A stretch of 37,722 bases of DNA from Nitrospirota bacterium (GTDB lineage: Bacteria; Nitrospirota; Thermodesulfovibrionia; Thermodesulfovibrionales; UBA6898): NCBI GenBank assembly GCA_016215155.1, contig JACRLQ010000036.1, forward strand, positions 1-37,722, read 5' to 3'. The position numbers were made by a program, and so were the translations under genes. This document shows, piece by piece, positions 33,652 to 37,722 of this stretch. The notes beneath the pieces were generated by a model. That model was not told the origin of the DNA. It ran no database searches and saw only the letters and a program-made list of their open reading frames with translations. Position 1 is the first letter of the stretch. Every line of letters starts with the position of its first letter.

Positions 33652-34374
33652 ATGACTAAAAAATACGAGTTTTCCTGCAGCCTCTGCGGTTCAGTGTGGC
33701 GGAAGTCCGGGGCCACAAACTGCTGGTCCTCCGATCCGGAAAAAAAGCAGCCGAAGCCGGCCTACTGCCCGACCCATGAGCATGATGATTTGATCAAAGA
33801 AGCCTTCGATCTTTATCGAGGGGACGGCGCGGACGCCAGGATGGCAAAAGTTGCCGCCAGGGTCGAAGGGCTTTGCTACCAGCGCGTCCCCGGCAGCAGC
33901 GTCATTAATGCCCGCTGGACGCGTGTCGAAGACACCCTGGCCTTTGCCCGTCTGATGGGCTATAAGTCAATAGGCATCGCCACCTGCATAGGACTTCTTG
34001 AGGAGACGAACAGACTTGCCGCCATACTGAGGGCCCAGGGCTTTTCGCCGGTCAGCGTCTGCTGCAAGACAGGCGGTATAGACAAACTGGAACTCGGACT
34101 TGAAGAAGAGCAAAAGGTCAGACCCTCTACGTTCGAACCCGCATGCAATCCCGTCGCACAGGCGAGGCTCCTGAACCGGGCGGGCACTGACATGAATATA
34201 ATCGTCGGTCTCTGCGTCGGTCATGACATGCTCTTTACAAAGCACTCCGAGGCCCCCGTGACCACTCTCGTAGTCAAAGACAGGGTAACGGGCCATAACC
34301 CGGTGGCGGTCCTCTACGGTCAGAACTTTTATTACAAAAGACTCCAGTCACAGCCGATCGACGTGGGGGAATAG
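33652..34374 (+). CDS. DUF1847 putative metal-binding protein
   Basis: The 240-residue cytosolic protein is Cys-rich: CSLCGSVWRKSGATNC near the start, YCPTHEH (about 38-44), LCYQR, VCCKTGGIDK (about 141-150), EPACNPVAQA and GLCVGHDMLF. The order matches the DUF1847 family, annotated as metal-binding without a known reaction. The N-terminal cysteines could hold zinc or an iron-sulfur cluster. AGGAGG nine bases upstream fixes the start. It stands alone between the tRNA terminator and a palindromic repeat. Its function cannot be stated; redox or metal homeostasis is a guess consistent with its common occurrence in anaerobes. Confidence 0.8.
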   Translation: MTKKYEFSCSLCGSVWRKSGATNCWSSDPEKKQPKPAYCPTHEHDDLIKEAFDLYRGDGADARMAKVAARVEGLCYQRVPGSSVINARWTRVEDTLAFARLMGYKSIGIATCIGLLEETNRLAAILRAQGFSPVSVCCKTGGIDKLELGLEEEQKVRPSTFEPACNPVAQARLLNRAGTDMNIIVGLCVGHDMLFTKHSEAPVTTLVVKDRVTGHNPVAVLYGQNFYYKRLQSQPIDVGE

Positions 34375-34395
34375 AAAATCAATATTATACTTGGA

Positions 34396-34483
34396 CACCC
34401 TCACCCCAGCCCTCCCCCCTCACGGTGGAGGGTGCCTGATTTATCCCCTAGCCCTCAAGGGAGAGGGTCAGTGTGAGGGGGAT
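34396..34483. repeat. C/G-rich palindromic repeat element, intergenic copy 2
   Basis: About 88 bases beginning ACACCCTCACCCCAGCCCTC and ending GTCAGTGTGAGGGGG. Arms CCCTCACCCC and GTGTGAGGGGG are inverted, and inner hairpins (CCCCCCTCACGGTGGAGGGT and CCCTCAAGGGAGAGGG) match copy 1. Its right end GAGGGGG is also the best ribosome-binding site for the gene starting at 34489. Confidence 0.75.
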
Positions 34484-34488
34484 TATTC

Positions 34489-35610
34489 ATGGAAAATACA
34501 CTCGAGAATAAAATAATAGACATTATCAGGGCCTCCGGCCCCATGACCTTCGAACGTTATATGGAAATCGCGCTCTATGACCCTGCCCTGGGATATTACA
34601 TGTCAGAGCAGCTTGAGATCGGGAGGGCCGGTGATTTCTATACGGGCGCGCATCTTCATCCGGCCTTCGGAGAGATGATCGGCAGGCAGGCGGAAGAGGT
34701 CTGGGAGTTCCTGGGGAGACCGGAGGGGTTTACTTTTGTTGAGATCGGCGGCGGCACGGGCCATATCTCGAAAGACATGCTCGATTGCCTGATGGACCGT
34801 GAGATTTACGACTCGCTCAGACATGTGATCGTCGAAATTAACCCTTCCATGATACTCAAACAGCGTGACCTTCTTTCCTCACATGCCCGGAAAGTGTCCT
34901 GGGTCTCCTCTTTGGATGATTTATCAGACGTAAGGGGATGTGTCTTTTCCAATGAACTGCTTGACGCTTTCCCTGTACACGTCATAGAGATGGGCGATGA
35001 GCTCGGGGAGCTATATGTGAACATAAGTGAAAACCGTCTCATTGAGGAGACCGGCCCTGTCAGTTCCCCAGCCCTGGCTGAATACTTCAGGGAATTTAAT
35101 ATCAGCCTTGAAAAAGGTTACCGGACGGAGGTCAACCTCAGGGCCAGGCAATGGCTTCATGACATCGGCAGAATATTATCTGAAGGTTTTTTAATTACGA
35201 TAGACTACGGATACACCGCGCGTGACTACTACAGCGAGGACAGGGACAGGGGAACGCTTATGTGCTACTTCCGCCACGAAGCCAATGAAAAACCCCTTCA
35301 GAGTCCGGGCAGGCAGGATATCACCAGTCATGTGAATTTTTCAGCCGTCAAAAAGTGGGGCGAAGACCTGGGCCTTAAGACAATCGGATTTTCAAGCCAG
35401 GGCGCGTACCTCGTTTCCATGGGGATCGACTCGGTGATTCAGAAGGCCGCGAAGACCTCTTCTGATTACCTGTCCGAACTGGGCAGGATAAAGAAACTCA
35501 TCATGCCGCAGGGGATGGGTGACTCGCATATGGTGATGGTCCAGTATAAGGGCAGCGGACACCCCTCGCTCAGGGGTTTTTCAATGAGGAACCAGCTCCG
35601 GCGCCTGTGA
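34489..35610 (+). CDS. MidA-type SAM-dependent methyltransferase (NDUFAF7 family)
   Basis: The 373-residue protein matches the MidA/DUF185 family. GPMTFERYMEIALYDPALGYY is the N-terminal signature, GDFYTGAHLHPAFGEMIGRQ follows, and the SAM-binding motif FVEIGGGTGHISKDML is at about 84-99. SNELLDAFPVHVIE and FLITIDYGYTARDYY are further family phrases. In eukaryotes the relative methylates an arginine in a complex I subunit; bacterial substrates are unproven. The gene overlaps the convergent TIM-barrel gene by 41 bases. The ribosome-binding site is supplied by the preceding repeat. Confidence 0.9.
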   Translation: MENTLENKIIDIIRASGPMTFERYMEIALYDPALGYYMSEQLEIGRAGDFYTGAHLHPAFGEMIGRQAEEVWEFLGRPEGFTFVEIGGGTGHISKDMLDCLMDREIYDSLRHVIVEINPSMILKQRDLLSSHARKVSWVSSLDDLSDVRGCVFSNELLDAFPVHVIEMGDELGELYVNISENRLIEETGPVSSPALAEYFREFNISLEKGYRTEVNLRARQWLHDIGRILSEGFLITIDYGYTARDYYSEDRDRGTLMCYFRHEANEKPLQSPGRQDITSHVNFSAVKKWGEDLGLKTIGFSSQGAYLVSMGIDSVIQKAAKTSSDYLSELGRIKKLIMPQGMGDSHMVMVQYKGSGHPSLRGFSMRNQLRRL

Positions 35611-36358
35611 TCTCACGGTAATAGCGGAGGCTCCGCAGGGCATGTTCTTCCGTATGGGCCTCCAGAGTATGCAGACACGCCCTGTTGCCGAGCAGTCCGA
35701 AAAACCTCGTAAAGTCGAAACTTCCCTCGCCCATGGGGAGATGCTGGTCCATCGTTCCTCCATTGTCATGCAGGTGGAGTTCCACTATATATGGCGCGAG
35801 CGCCCCGGTCCAGTCTTCAAGTGGCGTCCTGGAAAAAAGATTGAAATGCCCGGTATCAAAACATACGCCAAACGACGGCGAGGCCATCTCTTCCATAAGC
35901 AATCGCAGGTTCTCAGGCCCGTCCTCAAAGATGTTCTCGATGGCGATCTTGGTCCCGATTTCGTCTGCCATCTTCAAAAGAGGCAGCCACGTAAGGAGGC
36001 TCATTTCGAGCCAAAGGTCCATATTGAGACCATACCTCCATTTTTCATACCCGGAATGAAAGACTATCACACGCGGCAGCAGTATGCCGGCGATATCGAA
36101 AACCTGATGGAACCGGGCCAACGTCGCGTCCCGCACCTTTGAGTCAACGGCGCCGGGAGACAGGTCCATGAACGGGGCGTGTATGGAGAATTCGGGATTG
36201 TAATCGAGGCCGGCCCGAATGCCTTTGATATCTGAAGACCTGAGGGAATCCAAGGCAGCGCCGTTGAAGTACAGCTCAATGTTGGCCTTGTGTGAATTTA
36301 AGAATCCGGCATGCCCCGACAGCCGGTGATACGGGACATGAAGATGAGGAGAGACCAT
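35570..36358 (-). CDS. Sugar-phosphate isomerase/epimerase-like TIM-barrel protein
   Basis: The 262-residue protein belongs to the xylose isomerase-like / AP endonuclease family 2 fold. Metal-site phrases are FSIHAPFMDLSPG, VIVFHSGYEKW, KIAIENIFEDGPENL with the glutamate, VCFDTGHFNLF with Asp and His, and IVELHLHDNGG followed by HLPMGEGSFDF. These are the expected divalent-metal ligands at successive strand ends. Substrate is unknown; it could act on a sugar, inositol or DNA. Its ATG overlaps the stop of the FmdB-type gene (TAATG), so the two are coupled, and its tail overlaps midA on the opposite strand. Confidence 0.82.
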   Translation of the reverse strand: MVSPHLHVPYHRLSGHAGFLNSHKANIELYFNGAALDSLRSSDIKGIRAGLDYNPEFSIHAPFMDLSPGAVDSKVRDATLARFHQVFDIAGILLPRVIVFHSGYEKWRYGLNMDLWLEMSLLTWLPLLKMADEIGTKIAIENIFEDGPENLRLLMEEMASPSFGVCFDTGHFNLFSRTPLEDWTGALAPYIVELHLHDNGGTMDQHLPMGEGSFDFTRFFGLLGNRACLHTLEAHTEEHALRSLRYYREITGAGAGSSLKNP

Positions 36359-36726
36359 TATGATGAGGCCGTCGCCTCTTTCTTCCCCGGGGCCCTGACC
36401 TCTTTTGCTTCAGACTTGTTGCCATCTGTCTTGGGGCTTTCTTTTGCTTCGGTCCTGGCCTCGGGCTTTTCCACTCCTTCAATCCGTGATTCAGAGGCCT
36501 TCTCCGCCTTTCCGCCCGATTTTGCTGCGGAATCGGTTTTTTTCTTGTCAGCGGCATAATCAGTGACATACCATCCGGTGCCTTTAAGCACAAAGGATGT
36601 GTTGGATACCTTTTTCCTCATACCGCCGCCGCAATCCGGACATTTTTCCAAAGGGGGGGCAGTTATCTTCCTCATCACCTCGTGATGTTTTTTACATTTT
36701 AAACACTCATATTCATAGATAGGCAT
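36358..36726 (-). CDS. FmdB-family zinc-ribbon protein with charged tail
   Basis: The 122-residue protein starts MPIYEYECLKCKKHHEVMRK, the FmdB/CxxC_CxxC_SSSS signature, with the second pair in EKCPDCGGGMRKKV. Four cysteines form a small zinc ribbon, then FVLKGTGWYVTDY. Residues from about 57 to the end are a low-complexity Lys/Glu/Ala/Ser tail, common in the family but of unknown role. AGGAGG ten bases upstream selects ATG 36726 over the longer frame. FmdB proteins were linked to regulation of formamidase but have no general function. Confidence 0.85.
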   Translation of the reverse strand: MPIYEYECLKCKKHHEVMRKITAPPLEKCPDCGGGMRKKVSNTSFVLKGTGWYVTDYAADKKKTDSAAKSGGKAEKASESRIEGVEKPEARTEAKESPKTDGNKSEAKEVRAPGKKEATASS

Positions 36727-36875
36727 ATCCCAAAAACCTCCTAAGCGGGTTCCAAACCAGGCGTTGAATAAGAATTTTACTCCTTGTTTATAATAACGCA
36801 GGGCGTAAAACCCCGTCAATTAAGGCGCTGTATTCCAGTATCGGCGGAAATTAAAATTGAGGACGCTTTTATGGT

Positions 36876-37283
36876 CTATTGAAGACCGTTCGCCTTAAAA
36901 TGTCTTGAATACTTTTTGTCAGTTCCAAGAATGTGATTTTGCAGCCAGTCTTTCAGGAAATTCAGGATTTCCAAGGTTAGAACGAACCCGGTTTTTTCCA
37001 GTCGTTCTTTTAGCTGAAGGGCCTGGACCTCGAATTTATCGTGCTCATTCTTATGCGTCTGATACGCCAAATAGTTGAATTCCCGCATATATCTTTCTTC
37101 CACTTCAAAATGTGTTTTTGCATAATTTACCATGCTGTTAATTATTTCCTTCTGTGCCTCGCGGCCTTTCTGGGAAAGCAACGCATCATGTAAAGTATTG
37201 ATCATCCCAACCAGCGTTTTATGTTGCTCGTCAATCTCCTTTACCTCGACACTGAAAGTATCCGACCACTGTAAATACGCCAT
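36876..37283 (-). CDS. Bacteriohemerythrin
   Basis: The 135-residue four-helix protein binds oxygen at a di-iron site. All ligands are visible: the histidine in DEQHKTLV, His and Glu in HFEVEERYM, two histidines in HKNEHDKF, and His and Asp in [10 protein letters not shown]. It has no signal peptide or fused domain, so it is a cytosolic oxygen carrier, scavenger or sensor, common in microaerophiles and anaerobes. AGGAGG favours ATG 37283; ATG 37289 is only three bases from it. It appears monocistronic. Confidence 0.93.
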   Translation of the reverse strand: MAYLQWSDTFSVEVKEIDEQHKTLVGMINTLHDALLSQKGREAQKEIINSMVNYAKTHFEVEERYMREFNYLAYQTHKNEHDKFEVQALQLKERLEKTGFVLTLEILNFLKDWLQNHILGTDKKYSRHFKANGLQ

Positions 37284-37289
37284 GTACAT

Positions 37290-37722
37290 AGTCCTCCTTT
37301 TTATTAATCGAACGAATCATTCGCCCGCATATACAATGCTAAAACAGCTTTTCGTTCATAAAGCATTTCCCCATCAAAATACCTCGTTTGATATGATTAC
37401 GACAATGTGTATCTTTTGTCAAAAAATTTAATGGGAAATATCGAAATCGCCTCCTGTCACGGGTGAAATATTACAACCCTTTCCATTGAGTCCATTGAGG
37501 GAGAGGGGTCCCTTGGTATGTAACTTTAAACACAGATATGCATATAATGCCCCCCGGGGGGATCCAGAACATACTGAAAACAATGGATTCCCGCTGCTTA
37601 AAGCACCTGATATGTATTAAACCTGTCAATAGGAAACTTCGTAATCCGATAATTTATTTTAACCTCCTTATTTAAAGTGTCCATTTCGGTCAGGGCAGAA
37701 AAGCAATAAACGACGGTAGATC
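37290..37722. other. Non-coding region upstream of hemerythrin
   Basis: No gene of normal size is visible. It contains a short minus-strand open frame (37374-37339), a TTGACA hexamer on the minus strand (37423-37418), a CGAATCATTCG palindrome at 37313-37323, an ATATGCATAT palindrome at 37536-37545 and a perfect CCCCCCGGGGGG palindrome at 37550-37561. The hemerythrin promoter probably lies here, but no good -10 pairs with the TTGACA. Confidence 0.35.
37339..37374 (-). CDS. Possible 11-residue leader peptide upstream of hemerythrin
   Basis: ATG at 37374 opens MGKCFMNEKLF and ends at TAG. A GAGGT sequence lies six bases before the ATG, a reasonable ribosome-binding site, and the frame ends about 55 bases before the hemerythrin start. 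It could be a leader peptide affecting translation, or chance. Confidence 0.2.
   Translation of the reverse strand: MGKCFMNEKLF

Noticed and set aside
1-37722. CRISPR array, prophage or defence island
   Set aside because: No evenly spaced direct repeats and no phage structural, integrase, restriction or Cas genes were seen; VapBC is the only recognised defence-type module.

Overview
The window is a chromosomal segment of a free-living Gram-negative bacterium. Evidence for an outer-membrane organism includes a periplasmic adaptor next to an ABC exporter, a periplasmic multicopper oxidase, a lipoprotein and a membrane-anchored cytochrome c. The high-affinity tungstate uptake operon, two-subunit archaeal-type LeuC/LeuD, MidA, DUF1847 and a hemerythrin fit an anaerobic or microaerophilic lineage. 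I infer Nitrospirota or a Desulfobacterota-like group; no single gene here proves that. The core is moderately GC-rich. The left edge (1-2450) and the two glycosyltransferase genes (about 8940-10730) are visibly more AT-rich.

Left accessory end (1-2450): the N-terminal end of a probable IS4-type transposase runs off the left edge. It is followed by a secreted fibre-like protein with GIGT/S-x-x-P repeats and a tightly coupled pair of small unknown genes. From 2547 to 6992 an ATPase, a duplicated FtsX-type permease and an HlyD-type adaptor form a MacAB-like exporter. Next on the minus strand are a VapBC toxin-antitoxin pair, an Ap4A phosphorylase-like protein, two glycosyltransferases, a YfcE-type phosphoesterase and a TauE/SafE permease.

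Metabolic middle (12406-27648): leuC-leuD-ridA form one minus-strand operon with a plausible promoter. A CotA-like multicopper oxidase with an unusual Cys-bounded C-terminal repeat is divergent from it. Then comes a PLP-fold protein that has lost its catalytic lysine, followed by the conserved block SRP RNA-dnaX-ybaB-recR. On the minus strand run mtaD-like deaminase, asd, tupCBA and leuB (transcribed leuB, tupA, tupB, tupC, asd, mtaD). The tungstate transporter therefore sits between the leucine and the aspartate-family biosynthesis genes.

Right part (27857-37722): two tandem phosphohexomutases; an Nramp metal transporter coupled to a small membrane-anchored cytochrome c; tRNA-Ser(GCT), a DUF2155 lipoprotein and tRNA-Arg(ACG) ending in a strong terminator; a DUF1847 protein; MidA; a convergent FmdB/TIM-barrel pair; and a bacteriohemerythrin at the edge.

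The most notable observations are three. First, an intact PLP-fold gene encodes a protein that cannot hold PLP in the usual way. Second, a family of C/G-rich palindromic repeats has two intergenic copies and one half-copy in frame inside the dnaX linker; one intergenic copy also appears to supply the ribosome-binding site of midA. Third, a cytochrome c gene is operonic with an Nramp transporter. I found no CRISPR array, prophage or obvious defence island.
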